Shown here: positions 7,611 to 16,255 of the stretch, piece after piece
How the letters are laid out: each line of letters starts with the position of its first letter
Position numbering within the stretch: the stretch's first letter is position 1
Origin: Streptomyces plumbidurans
Lineage (GTDB): Bacteria; Actinomycetota; Actinomycetes; Streptomycetales; Streptomycetaceae
DNA length: 64,000 bases
Reading direction: 5' to 3'
NCBI RefSeq assembly: GCF_019857225.1
Contig: NZ_JAFJSY010000051.1
Span: forward strand, 24,045 to 88,044
Notes under the pieces: model-generated
What the model was told of the DNA's origin: nothing
The model's database searches: none
What the model saw: only the letters and a program-made list of their open reading frames with translations
Made by a program: the position numbers and the translations under genes

Positions 7611-8380
7611 AAGGGCTGAACACCGCACTCGGTGCGGCCGGACTCGCGGCCTTCCTCGCCCTGGGCGAGGTGGTGCCGCGGACCGGCCTGGTCAAGGAGA
7701 GCTACTTCCCGCCGACCAGCCGCATCGCCTCGGCCCTGTGGGACGAGATCACCGACGGCGCGTTCTGGTCGGCGCTCGGCGACACCCTCACCGGCTGGGC
7801 GATCGGGCTCGCGATCGCGGTCGGCGCGGGTGTCGTCGTCGGCGTGCTGGTCTCCGTCGTGCCGTATCTGCGCGAGGCGACGGCCTCGACGATCGAGTTC
7901 CTGCGCCCCATCCCCTCGGTCGCCCTCATCCCGCTGGCGGTGCTGCTGTACGGCACCGAACTGCGCTCCGTCCTGCTGCTCGTGGTGTACGCGTCGTTCT
8001 GGCAGGTGCTCATCCAGACCCTCTACGGCGTCCAGGACGTCGACCCGGTCGCCGAGGAGACGGCACGCTCGTACGGCCTCGGCACCTGGGCTCGCGTGCG
8101 GCACGTGCTGTGGCCGACCGCGCTGCCGTACGTCATGACGGGGGTGCGGCTGGCCGCCGCGGTGGCGCTGATCCTCGCCATCACCGCCGAACTCGTCATC
8201 GGCGCACCGGGGTTGGGCCAGCAGATCGCGGTCGCGCAGAGCTCGCAGGCGGTGCCCGAGATGTACGCGCTGATCGTCGTCACCGGGCTGCTGGGGCTGC
8301 TCATCAACGTCGGTGCGCGCACGGTCGAGCGGCGGGCGCTGGCCTGGCACCAGTCGGTGCGCGGGGAGGTGGCGGTGTGA
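7607..8380 (+). CDS. ABC transporter permease (SsuC/TauC type)
   Basis: A 257-residue inner-membrane permease with about six helices and the EAA-type coupling loop (EETARSYGLGTWARVRHVLWPTALPYVMTG). The GTG start at 7607 overlaps the binding-protein stop (GTGA), and the stop overlaps the next permease. It would form a heterodimeric channel with the following gene. Confidence 0.92.
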   Translation: MKGLNTALGAAGLAAFLALGEVVPRTGLVKESYFPPTSRIASALWDEITDGAFWSALGDTLTGWAIGLAIAVGAGVVVGVLVSVVPYLREATASTIEFLRPIPSVALIPLAVLLYGTELRSVLLLVVYASFWQVLIQTLYGVQDVDPVAEETARSYGLGTWARVRHVLWPTALPYVMTGVRLAAAVALILAITAELVIGAPGLGQQIAVAQSSQAVPEMYALIVVTGLLGLLINVGARTVERRALAWHQSVRGEVAV

Positions 8381-9159
8381 TCGGGCGCGTGCTGCTGAGG
8401 GCGGTGTTCGTGCTCGCGCTGCCCGCGGTGCTGATCGCCGTGTGGTGGGCCGCCTCCAGCGGCAGCGTCAACCCCTACTGGCCGCCCCTGCGGACGATCC
8501 TGAAGACCTTCCCCGACGTGTGGACCGCCGACCGGCTGCGCTCGGACGTGCTGCCGAGCGTGCTCAGGCTGCTGGCCGGCTACGCGCTGGCGGCCGTCGT
8601 GGGCATCGCGCTCGGCACGGTCATCGGCTCCTACCGGCGGGTGCGCGCCTTCTGCGAACCGGTGCTGGAGTTCCTGCGGGCCGTGCCGCCGCCCGTGCTG
8701 GTCCCGGTCATCATGCTGTTCGCCGGCATCGGCAACTCGATGAAGATCGTCGTGATCGCCAGCGGCTGTGTGTGGCCGATCCTGCTCAACACGGTCGAGG
8801 GCGTGCGCGCGGTCGACTCGGTGATGCTGGAGACGGCCCGCTCCTACGGCATCACCGGCGCCGCCCGGCTGCGCTCCCTGGTGCTGCCCTCGGCCGGTCC
8901 GCAGATCTTCGCTGGGCTGCGCCAGGCGCTGTCCATCGGCATCATCCTGATGGTCATCAGCGAGATGTTCGCGGCCAGCAACGGCATCGGCTTCACCGTC
9001 GTACAGTTCCAGCGCAGCTTCGCCATCCCCGACATGTGGACCGGCATCCTCGTCCTCGGGCTGCTCGGCTTTGCCCTGTCCGTCGTCTTCCAGCTGGTCG
9101 AACGGCGGGTGCTCGCCTGGTACCACGGCCTGCGCGCATCCACCCGGCGGTCGGCGTGA
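8377..9159 (+). CDS. ABC transporter permease (SsuC/TauC type), second subunit
   Basis: A 260-residue permease of the same family as its neighbour, with the coupling loop LETARSYGITGAARLRSLVLP. The GTG at 8377 overlaps the previous stop. Two similar but non-identical permeases plus one ATPase suggest a heterodimeric membrane domain, whereas most SsuABC systems use a homodimer. Confidence 0.92.
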   Translation: MIGRVLLRAVFVLALPAVLIAVWWAASSGSVNPYWPPLRTILKTFPDVWTADRLRSDVLPSVLRLLAGYALAAVVGIALGTVIGSYRRVRAFCEPVLEFLRAVPPPVLVPVIMLFAGIGNSMKIVVIASGCVWPILLNTVEGVRAVDSVMLETARSYGITGAARLRSLVLPSAGPQIFAGLRQALSIGIILMVISEMFAASNGIGFTVVQFQRSFAIPDMWTGILVLGLLGFALSVVFQLVERRVLAWYHGLRASTRRSA

Positions 9160-9179
9160 ACCTCGTGAAAGGGCGGTCC

Positions 9180-10001
9180 ATGGACGCGCTGCTCGACATA
9201 TCCGGACTGCGGAAGGTCTACGAGGGCTCGGGCCGCCGCGTGGAGGCGGTGCGCGACCTGACCTTCACGGTGGAGTCCGGCGAACTCGTCTGTGTCGTCG
9301 GCCCGTCGGGCTGCGGCAAGACGACGCTGCTGAAATGCCTGGGCGGGCTGCTCGCCCCGACCGGAGGGCAGGTGCTGTTCGCGGGAAAGCCGGTGAGCGG
9401 GCCGCCGCCGGGGATGGCGCTGGTCTTCCAGGAGTACGGGCGCAGCCTCTTCCCCTGGATGCGGGTCGCCGAGAACGTCGAACTCCCCCTCAAACACAAG
9501 GGATTGAGCAAGTCCAGGCGCAAGGAACTGGTCGCGGACGCCCTCGCCTCGGTCGGTCTCGCGGACGCCGCCGGTGCCTATCCCTGGCAGCTGTCCGGCG
9601 GTATGCAGCAGCGCGTCGCCATCGCCCGCGCGCTCGCCTACGAGCCCGACGTCCTGCTGATGGACGAGCCGTTCGCCGCCGTCGACGCGCAGACCCGCGC
9701 GGACCTGGAGGACCTCGTCCGCGGCCTGTGGCGGGAGCGCGGCATCACGATCCTGTTCGTCACCCACGACATCGACGAGGCCGTCTACCTCGGTGAGCGG
9801 GTCGTCGTCCTGTCGGCCTCCCCCACCGTCGTGCAGGAGCAGCTGAAGGTGGATCTGCCCGACGAGCGGGACCAGTTGAACACCCGCGTGGCCCCGCGCT
9901 TCGCCGAACTGCGCACCCATGTCTACGAGCAGATCCAGGCGGCGAAGCGCGGGAAGGCGGACCCGGAGAGCGGCAAGGCGGACCCGGCCGACCGGCCCTG
10001 A
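9180..10001 (+). CDS. ABC transporter ATPase (SsuB/TauB type)
   Basis: A 273-residue ATPase energising the preceding permeases. Walker A GPSGCGKTT, Q-loop FQEYGRSLFPWM, signature LSGGMQQR, Walker B VLLMDEPFAAVD and H-loop VTHD are all intact. The ATG at 9180 is preceded by AAAGGGCGG. In-frame GTGs at 9156 (overlapping the permease stop) and 9165 are possible alternatives. A charged tail of about 15 residues contains a near-repeat (GKADPESGKADP). The stop is only 3 bp from the convergent haemoglobin gene. Confidence 0.94.
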   Translation: MDALLDISGLRKVYEGSGRRVEAVRDLTFTVESGELVCVVGPSGCGKTTLLKCLGGLLAPTGGQVLFAGKPVSGPPPGMALVFQEYGRSLFPWMRVAENVELPLKHKGLSKSRRKELVADALASVGLADAAGAYPWQLSGGMQQRVAIARALAYEPDVLLMDEPFAAVDAQTRADLEDLVRGLWRERGITILFVTHDIDEAVYLGERVVVLSASPTVVQEQLKVDLPDERDQLNTRVAPRFAELRTHVYEQIQAAKRGKADPESGKADPADRP

Positions 10002-10004
10002 GCG

Positions 10005-10400
10005 TCAGGCGGTGACGATCTCCTGCTGCAGCGGCAGCAGGCTCTGCGCGATCGTGCCGATGGTGTCCTCGTCGACGCCCGCCTCGGTGAGCGCCCCGGC
10101 GAGATGGGTCACCACCCGGTCGAAGGCGTCCTGCGTGACGGCCAGGTGCGCGTGGGCCGTGCGCATCGAGCGCCCGGAGTAGGGGCGGGTGGCCCCGAGC
10201 GCCTGGCCGATGAAACGGCGCTGGTGCTGCTTGAGCCGGTCCAGATCCACGCCCGTGAAGTACGGCCGCAGATCCGGGTCGCTCAGTACCTTGTCGTAGA
10301 AGAGGTCGACGACGGCCCCGACGGCCTCCTCCCCTCCGAGTTGTTCGTAGAGGGTCGGGGAGGCTGCCGGGGCCGGCGTGCCGGCGGTGGAGTCGGTCAT
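10005..10400 (-). CDS. glbN: Group I truncated haemoglobin
   Basis: A 131-residue 2-on-2 globin. Family landmarks are TLYEQLGGEEAVGAVVDLFYDKVLSDPDLRPYF (the YEQLGG start and YF at the B/E region), the GxxLG-like loop, and the proximal His in MRTAHAHLAVT. Such proteins bind O2 or NO and act in NO detoxification or oxygen handling. It is single-copy here, convergent with the ABC ATPase and not obviously part of a neighbouring operon. Confidence 0.93.
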   Translation of the reverse strand: MTDSTAGTPAPAASPTLYEQLGGEEAVGAVVDLFYDKVLSDPDLRPYFTGVDLDRLKQHQRRFIGQALGATRPYSGRSMRTAHAHLAVTQDAFDRVVTHLAGALTEAGVDEDTIGTIAQSLLPLQQEIVTA

Positions 10401-10543
10401 GGCGTCAGGGTCGCCACACCGTCTTGCCGCCGCGTGAGCGGGCCGTTACCGGGCTGTCAGAACCGCCTCAGTCGGGATCCTGGCCGCGGGGAAGTCTTCG
10501 CAACGGACTGCTCACGAGCCGAACTCATGCCTGAAACACCGCC

Positions 10544-12706
10544 TCAGTTCGTCAGATACGCCTCCACCTCGCTGAACTGCCCCGCCGGCCAACCCGTGTT
10601 GGCCGTGACCGTCAACCGCAGGTAGCGCAGGTCGGTGCTCGCCGGGAGGGAGACGGTGGCCGTGTTGCCGGTGGCCGGGTCGAAGCGGTAGCCGGTGGAG
10701 CCGACGACGGTCGAGTAGTTCGAGCCGTCGGTGCTGCCCAGCACGGTGACCGTCTGGGTGCGTGCGGCCCAGGCGGACGACGGCGGGAGCTTCAGCGCCA
10801 GCTTGCGCACGGCCTGCGTCGAGCCGAGGTCGACCGTCAGCGACTGCGGGAAGGCGTTGTTGGTCGACTCCCAGTAGGTGTTCGCGTCGCCGTCGACCGC
10901 CTTGCCCGGGGTGTAGACGTCCTGTGAGCCGGTCGCGGTGGCCGGGCGGCCCTTGGCGAGGTTGCGGTTCGGGTCCGGGTCGGTGTTGCCCTGGCCGGGC
11001 TGCGGCCAGGTCGAGCAGTCGCTCCAGGTGCTGCTCCAGCCGGAGTTGCCGCCTCCGTCGTTGATCGTGAACGTGCCGGAGCCGGACGGGTAGGGGCAGT
11101 TGTAGATGCCGGCCGCGCCGACGCCGGTGGCCTGGACGTTGCTGAACTTCGCCGTGCCCTGTGCCTCCGCCTGGACGACGACCGTGCCGGTGTTCTTCAC
11201 CGTCGCCCCGCTGACGTTGACGTTGCCGGTCGAGTAGCCGTGTCCGCCGCCGGAGACGAACTCGAAGGCGCCGTAGGGGCTGTCGGTGATCGTGGTGTCG
11301 GTGATGTTCACGGTGGCGTTCACCGCGCTGTCGTAGGAGTCGACGCGCAGCGCGCCCATCGGATGGTTCCAGTTGGGGTTCATCGCGCCGGTGCGCACGA
11401 GCGTGTTCCCGGAGACGGTGATCGTGCCGGCCAGCGGGGAGAAGGGGTCGAGGAACTTCTGGTTGGAGATCGCGATGCCGCTGCCGAGGGCGTTGGTGTC
11501 GGAGACCAGGTTGTCGCTGACGGTGATGTCGGTGCCGCCGTAGATCGCGATGCCGTTGGCGAGGTTGGGCTGCGAGATGGTGTTGTTCTCGAAGCTGCTG
11601 TTGCTGTCCGCGCCGTTCAGGGACCACATGGCGAGCGAGTCGTCACCCTGGTTGCGCAGGAAGTTGCCGCGAACGCGGACCCCGTGCGCGTTGCCGTTGA
11701 GGTTGAGGCCGTCGGCGGTGGTGTCGAGGATGCGGTTGTTCTCGACGACGAGGTTGTCGTTGTTGCCCGTCAGCCACAGGCCGACCTTCATGTGCTGGAT
11801 CCACATGCCGGAGACCGAACTGTTCGGCCCGAGCGAGCCGTTGACGAAGTTGTCCGGGTTGGAGTCGACGCGCTCGGTGACCTCGCCGATCACCGCGAAG
11901 TCCTTGATGTGCACGCCGCCGGAGGAGCTGGACTGGTCGATGAAACGGGAGGTGTGCACGACCGAGTACCAGCTGCCCGCGCCCTGCAGCGTGACGTTCT
12001 GGACGCCGCTGAGCGAGGACGTCAGCTTGTAGTCGCCCGGCGGGATCCACACCACTCCACCCTGGGCGGCGGCGATCGCGTCCCTGAAGGCCTGCGTGGA
12101 GTCGCCGTTCCCGCTCGGGTCGGCGCCCTTGGAGGTGACCGAGACGGAGCCCGCGGGCTGGGTGGCCTCCCCGCCGACCTGCTCGAAGTCCGCCACGTCG
12201 ACGGTGACTTGGGTGCCGGTCGACTCGAAGGCGACCTTGTCGCCCGCCTGGACGCTCTGCCCGAGCAGCATCCGGGCGTTGTCGAAGAAGTGGTGCGTCT
12301 TGGCGCCGGCGATCCAACCGGTGTCGACGTACGAGTACTTGGAGGTCACCGGGAGCGTCTTGGCGAGCTTGGTGCCGTTGACGTACACGTTGAGCGAGCC
12401 CGACTGGCCGTCGGGGACGTTGTACGAGACGTTCACCGCGTTGCTCGCGCGCGGCACCGTGAACTCCACGCGCTGGCCCGAGTTCAGGCGCACGGCCTGG
12501 CGTCCGGAGGCCTCGGAAGCGACGGTGCCCTGGGTGTAGTCGGGGCCGATCTTGGTGCCGGTGGTGGTGGCGGACTCGGCCTCCACGGAGGTGAAGGGCA
12601 GGCTCGCGCCCGCTGCCGCATGGGCGGCGGGGACGGTGGCGGTGAGCAGTCCGGCGGAGAGGGCGACCACCATGGCGGCGGGCATGCCCCTGACAGTTCT
12701 GTGCAT
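10544..12706 (-). CDS. Secreted GH87-like alpha-1,3-glucanase (mycodextranase) with two carbohydrate-binding domains
   Basis: A 720-residue secreted protein. It has a signal peptide (about 1-32), a CBM35/CBM6-like beta-sandwich (about 38-165), and a right-handed beta-helix (about 175-560) opening with the pectate-lyase-3-like GADPSGNGDSTQAFRDAI. A discoidin (F5/8 type C) domain forms the end (about 590-720). The helix carries ADGLN (D332) and GDD (D355, D356), an Asp arrangement matching the catalytic set I recall for GH87. The start at 12706 has AAGGGA before it. It lies 56 bp behind the GH13 gene, so it probably belongs to the alpha-glucan operon: it would cut alpha-1,3-glucan outside and feed oligosaccharides to the importer. 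A pectin-type enzyme is the alternative. Confidence 0.75.
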   Translation of the reverse strand: MHRTVRGMPAAMVVALSAGLLTATVPAAHAAAGASLPFTSVEAESATTTGTKIGPDYTQGTVASEASGRQAVRLNSGQRVEFTVPRASNAVNVSYNVPDGQSGSLNVYVNGTKLAKTLPVTSKYSYVDTGWIAGAKTHHFFDNARMLLGQSVQAGDKVAFESTGTQVTVDVADFEQVGGEATQPAGSVSVTSKGADPSGNGDSTQAFRDAIAAAQGGVVWIPPGDYKLTSSLSGVQNVTLQGAGSWYSVVHTSRFIDQSSSSGGVHIKDFAVIGEVTERVDSNPDNFVNGSLGPNSSVSGMWIQHMKVGLWLTGNNDNLVVENNRILDTTADGLNLNGNAHGVRVRGNFLRNQGDDSLAMWSLNGADSNSSFENNTISQPNLANGIAIYGGTDITVSDNLVSDTNALGSGIAISNQKFLDPFSPLAGTITVSGNTLVRTGAMNPNWNHPMGALRVDSYDSAVNATVNITDTTITDSPYGAFEFVSGGGHGYSTGNVNVSGATVKNTGTVVVQAEAQGTAKFSNVQATGVGAAGIYNCPYPSGSGTFTINDGGGNSGWSSTWSDCSTWPQPGQGNTDPDPNRNLAKGRPATATGSQDVYTPGKAVDGDANTYWESTNNAFPQSLTVDLGSTQAVRKLALKLPPSSAWAARTQTVTVLGSTDGSNYSTVVGSTGYRFDPATGNTATVSLPASTDLRYLRLTVTANTGWPAGQFSEVEAYLTN

Positions 12707-12762
12707 GTGCTGATCCCTTCGAGGTGGGGGTGCGGGGATAGCGGGACGTGCGCGGTGCGGGC

Positions 12763-14391
12763 TCAGCTGCGCAGCCAGACCGCGGTGTCCTTCGGCAGCC
12801 GTCCCTGGGCGTCCAAGGGGGCGCTGCCGAGGAGGAGTTCGGTGTGGGCAGGCAGCTCGGCGGGGGTGTCGCCGAGGTTGACCACGCACAGGGCGCCGGC
12901 GCGGGTGAAGGCGAGGACGCCGTCGGGCGCGGGCAGCCAGGTGAGCGGGCCGGTGCCGAAGAGGGGGCGCAGCCGGATGCCCTCGCGGTAGAGGGTGAGC
13001 ATCGAGGCGGGGTCGGTGGCCTGGAGGTCTGCGGCGTACGCGGACCAGCCTTCGGGCTGCGGCAGCCACGGCTCCTGCCGGGAGCCGAAACCGGCGTACG
13101 GCGCCTCCGCGGACCAGGGCAGCGGGACGCGGCAGCCGTCGCGGCCGGGGTCGGTGCCGCCGGAGCGGAAGTACATCGGGTCCTTGATGCTCTCGCGCGG
13201 CACGTCGACTTCCGGCAGGCCGAGTTCCTCGCCCTGATAGAGGTAGAGGGCGCCGGGCAGGGCGAGCGAGAGCAGGGCGGCGGCGCGGGCACGCCGGGTG
13301 CCGAGGGCGAGGTCGGTCGGGGTGCCGAAGGCCTTGGCGGCGAAGTCGAACCCGGTGTCGTCGCGGCCGTAGCGGGTGACGGTCCGGGTGACGTCGTGGT
13401 TGCACAGCACCCAGGTGGCCGGCGCGCCCACCGGGGCGTGCTCGGCGAGCGTCGTGTCGATCGACGTCCGCAGCCGGTCCGCGTCCCAAGGGCAGGACAG
13501 GAACGAGAAGTTGAAGGCGGTGTGCAGCTCGTCGGGGCGCAGGTAGCGGGCGAAGCGTTCGGCGTCCGGCAGCCACACCTCGCCGACGAACACCCCGTCG
13601 TACTCGTCGGCCACGGCCCGCCAGGAGCGGTAGATGTCGTGGAGTTCGTCGCGGTCGACGAAGGGGTTTCGGTCGCGGCCCTCGACGAAGTCGGGCAGTT
13701 CGGGATCCTTGGCGAGCAGCGCCGCCGAGTCGATGCGGACGCCCGCCACTCCCCGCTCGAACCAGAACCGCAGGATGTCCTCGTGCTCCTGGCGCACCGC
13801 CGGGTGCGCCCAGTTCAGGTCGGGCTGCTCGGGCGTGAACAGGTGCAGATACCAGTCGCCGTCGGGCAGCCGCGTCCACACGGGCTCGGTGGAGCCGACG
13901 AACTGCGACGGCCAGTCGTTGGGCGGGAGTTGGCCGTGCTCACCGCGTCCGGGCCGGAAGTGGAACATCTCGCGCCCGGGGCTGCCGGGCCCGGCCGCGA
14001 GCGCGGCCCGGAACCACGGGTGCTGGTCGGAGACATGGTTGGGCACGATGTCGACGATGGTGCGGATGCCCAGCTCGCGGGCCTCGGCGATGAGCTTCTC
14101 CGCCTCGGCGAGGGTGCCGAAGGACGGGTCGATCGCACGGTAGTCGGCGACGTCGTAGCCGCCGTCCTTCATCGGTGACAGATACCAGGGGGTGAACCAC
14201 AGGGCGTTCACGCCGAGTTCGGCGAGATACGGCAGCCGGGAGCGGACGCCCGCGAGGTCGCCGGTGCCGTCGCCGTCGGCATCGGCGAAGCTGCGGACGT
14301 AGACCTGGTAGATGACCGCGGAGCGCCACCAATTCCCATGGTCCCGCGTGTCGTTGGCTTCGTCCTTCTGGGCAGGGGAGGGCTGTCCCAC
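12763..14391 (-). CDS. GH13 alpha-glucosidase (oligo-alpha-glucosidase type)
   Basis: A 542-residue cytoplasmic GH13 enzyme without a signal peptide. The catalytic triad is visible: nucleophile D221 in GVRIDSA, acid/base E271 in GEVW and transition-state Asp D333 in NHDV. The N-terminal block GNWWRSAVIYQVYVRSFADADGDG is typical of alpha-glucosidases of the AglA/oligo-1,6-glucosidase group. Start is GTG at 14391 with AAAGG upstream. Co-oriented with the importer, it would hydrolyse imported malto-, iso- or nigero-oligosaccharides to glucose. Bond specificity cannot be told from sequence. Confidence 0.92.
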   Translation of the reverse strand: MGQPSPAQKDEANDTRDHGNWWRSAVIYQVYVRSFADADGDGTGDLAGVRSRLPYLAELGVNALWFTPWYLSPMKDGGYDVADYRAIDPSFGTLAEAEKLIAEARELGIRTIVDIVPNHVSDQHPWFRAALAAGPGSPGREMFHFRPGRGEHGQLPPNDWPSQFVGSTEPVWTRLPDGDWYLHLFTPEQPDLNWAHPAVRQEHEDILRFWFERGVAGVRIDSAALLAKDPELPDFVEGRDRNPFVDRDELHDIYRSWRAVADEYDGVFVGEVWLPDAERFARYLRPDELHTAFNFSFLSCPWDADRLRTSIDTTLAEHAPVGAPATWVLCNHDVTRTVTRYGRDDTGFDFAAKAFGTPTDLALGTRRARAAALLSLALPGALYLYQGEELGLPEVDVPRESIKDPMYFRSGGTDPGRDGCRVPLPWSAEAPYAGFGSRQEPWLPQPEGWSAYAADLQATDPASMLTLYREGIRLRPLFGTGPLTWLPAPDGVLAFTRAGALCVVNLGDTPAELPAHTELLLGSAPLDAQGRLPKDTAVWLRS

Positions 14392-14421
14392 TGTGCATGC
14401 CTTTCTGTCGAAGGGAGGGCG

Positions 14422-15300
14422 TCAGCCCTTCGTGCTGCCCGCGCTGATCCCGGCGATGATGTGCCGCTGGAAGACCAGGAACAGCGCGACCATCGGGATG
14501 CTGGCGATGACCATCGCGGCGATGAGCACGGTGAGCTGGATGTTCTGCGACAGCTGGACCAGGGCCACACTGATCGGCTGCTTGCCGGTGTCGGAGAAGA
14601 CCATCAGCGGCCACAGGAAGTCCTGCCAGACGGCCACCAGGGCGAAGATCGACACGACTCCGAGGACCGGCCGCGACATGGGCAGCACGATCGACCAGAG
14701 CGTGCGCAGCTTTCCGGCGCCGTCCATCTCGGCGGCCTCCAGCACGTCGCGGGGAAGCTGATCGAAGAACCGCTTGAGCAGATAGAGGTTGAAGGCGTTG
14801 GCGACGGCCGGCAGCCAGATGGCCAGCGGGTCGTTGAGCAGGCTGGTGTGGATGAACGGCAGGTCGGCGACGGTCAGGTACTTGGGTACGACCAGGGCCT
14901 GTGCCGGGACCATCAGCGTGGCGAGGATGCCGCCGAGGATCACCTTGCCGAAGGCGGGCTTGAGCTTGGACAGGGCGTAGGCGGCGGCTGTGCAGAACAC
15001 GATCTGGAACGCCCAGGCGCCGGCCGCCTGCACCACCGTGTTCCACAGGTGCTCGGGCAGCTGCATCAGGTCCCAGGCGTCGGTGTAGCCGCTGAGATGC
15101 CACTGCTTGGGCACGAGACTCGGCGGTGTCTGCGCGATCTCGTCCGGAGACTTCAGGGCGCCGGTCACCATCCAGTACACGGGGAAGAGGAAGGCAAGGG
15201 CGAAGAGGAGGACGACCGTTGTGAAGACGGTCCAGTAGATGGCCTTGCCGCGCGGGCGGGCGAGTGCCGCCGGGGAGACAAGGGTGCGGGTGGCGCTCAT
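14422..15300 (-). CDS. Sugar ABC permease (MalG/MsmG type)
   Basis: A 292-residue permease with six helices and the EAA loop (EAAEMDGAGKLRTLWSIVLPMSRPVLG). ATG at 15300 overlaps the upstream permease stop by 4 bp. It forms the membrane channel together with the protein at 15297-16253. No ATPase gene is nearby; in Streptomyces such sugar importers commonly share the distant MsiK ATPase. Confidence 0.95.
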   Translation of the reverse strand: MSATRTLVSPAALARPRGKAIYWTVFTTVVLLFALAFLFPVYWMVTGALKSPDEIAQTPPSLVPKQWHLSGYTDAWDLMQLPEHLWNTVVQAAGAWAFQIVFCTAAAYALSKLKPAFGKVILGGILATLMVPAQALVVPKYLTVADLPFIHTSLLNDPLAIWLPAVANAFNLYLLKRFFDQLPRDVLEAAEMDGAGKLRTLWSIVLPMSRPVLGVVSIFALVAVWQDFLWPLMVFSDTGKQPISVALVQLSQNIQLTVLIAAMVIASIPMVALFLVFQRHIIAGISAGSTKG

Positions 15301-16253
15301 GCGGCCTCCTCTCCGGAGCGGGTGAGCCGCAGATAGACGGCGGAGAAGGCGCCGAGCAGCACGAGGAGCATCACGCTGAGTGCGCAGGCGCCGCCGAAGT
15401 CGTTGTAGAGGAAGGCGTACTTGTAGATCAGGTACAGCACGGTGACCGTGGCGTTCTCCGGGCCGCCGCCCGTGATCACGAACGGCTCGGTGAAGATCTG
15501 CATCGTGGCGATGATCTGAAGGAGCATCAGCATCAGGATGACGAACCGTGTCTGAGGGATCGTCACGTGCCGGATGCGCTGCAGGAGGCTCGCGCCGTCG
15601 AGTTCGGCGGCCTCGTACAGCTCGCCGGGGATCGACTGCAGGGCGGCGAGATAGATCAGGACGGTGCCGCCCATGTTGGCCCAAGTGGCCACGATCACCA
15701 GGGAGATGAGCGCGGTGTCGGCGCCGTTGGACCAGTTCGAGGTGGGCAGGTGCACAAAGCGCAGGGCCTCGTTGGCAAGGCCCGCGCCGGGGTCGTAGAA
15801 CCACTTCCACAGCAGGGCGCTGACCACCGGCGGGATCATCACCGGGAGGTAGACCACGACCCTGAAGAAGGCCTTGGCATGGCGGAGTTCGTTGAGGACC
15901 AGGGCCATCACGAAGGGGATCGCGAAGCCGATCAGCAGGGCGAGCAGGGTGAAGGTCAGGGTGTTGCGCCAGGCCGCGGAGAACTCCGGGTCGTGCCAGA
16001 CACGGGTGAAGTTGGCGGTGCCGACCCACTCGGGCGGGGAGCCCGGCGTGTACTTCTGGAAGGCGATCACGACGGCGCGGATCGCCGGGTACCAGGAGAA
16101 CAGGGCGAAGCAGATCAGGCCGCCCAGGAGGAATCCGTAGGCGCGCACCTGGTCGGCGAGGCGGCGCCGCCTCCGGTCCCCTGCCGGGGGCGGCGCCTGC
16201 ACCGGGCGTACGGCGACCTTGCCGATCGGTCGCCGCTCGGCCGTCTTCGTCAT
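15297..16253 (-). CDS. Sugar ABC permease (MalF/MsmF type)
   Basis: A 318-residue permease with a basic N-terminus, six helices and the EAA loop (EAAELDGASLLQRIRHVTIPQTR). It starts 2 bp after the binding-protein stop and overlaps the partner permease, giving the usual E-F-G order of a maltose-type importer. Confidence 0.95.
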   Translation of the reverse strand: MTKTAERRPIGKVAVRPVQAPPPAGDRRRRRLADQVRAYGFLLGGLICFALFSWYPAIRAVVIAFQKYTPGSPPEWVGTANFTRVWHDPEFSAAWRNTLTFTLLALLIGFAIPFVMALVLNELRHAKAFFRVVVYLPVMIPPVVSALLWKWFYDPGAGLANEALRFVHLPTSNWSNGADTALISLVIVATWANMGGTVLIYLAALQSIPGELYEAAELDGASLLQRIRHVTIPQTRFVILMLMLLQIIATMQIFTEPFVITGGGPENATVTVLYLIYKYAFLYNDFGGACALSVMLLVLLGAFSAVYLRLTRSGEEAA

Positions 16254-16255
16254 GC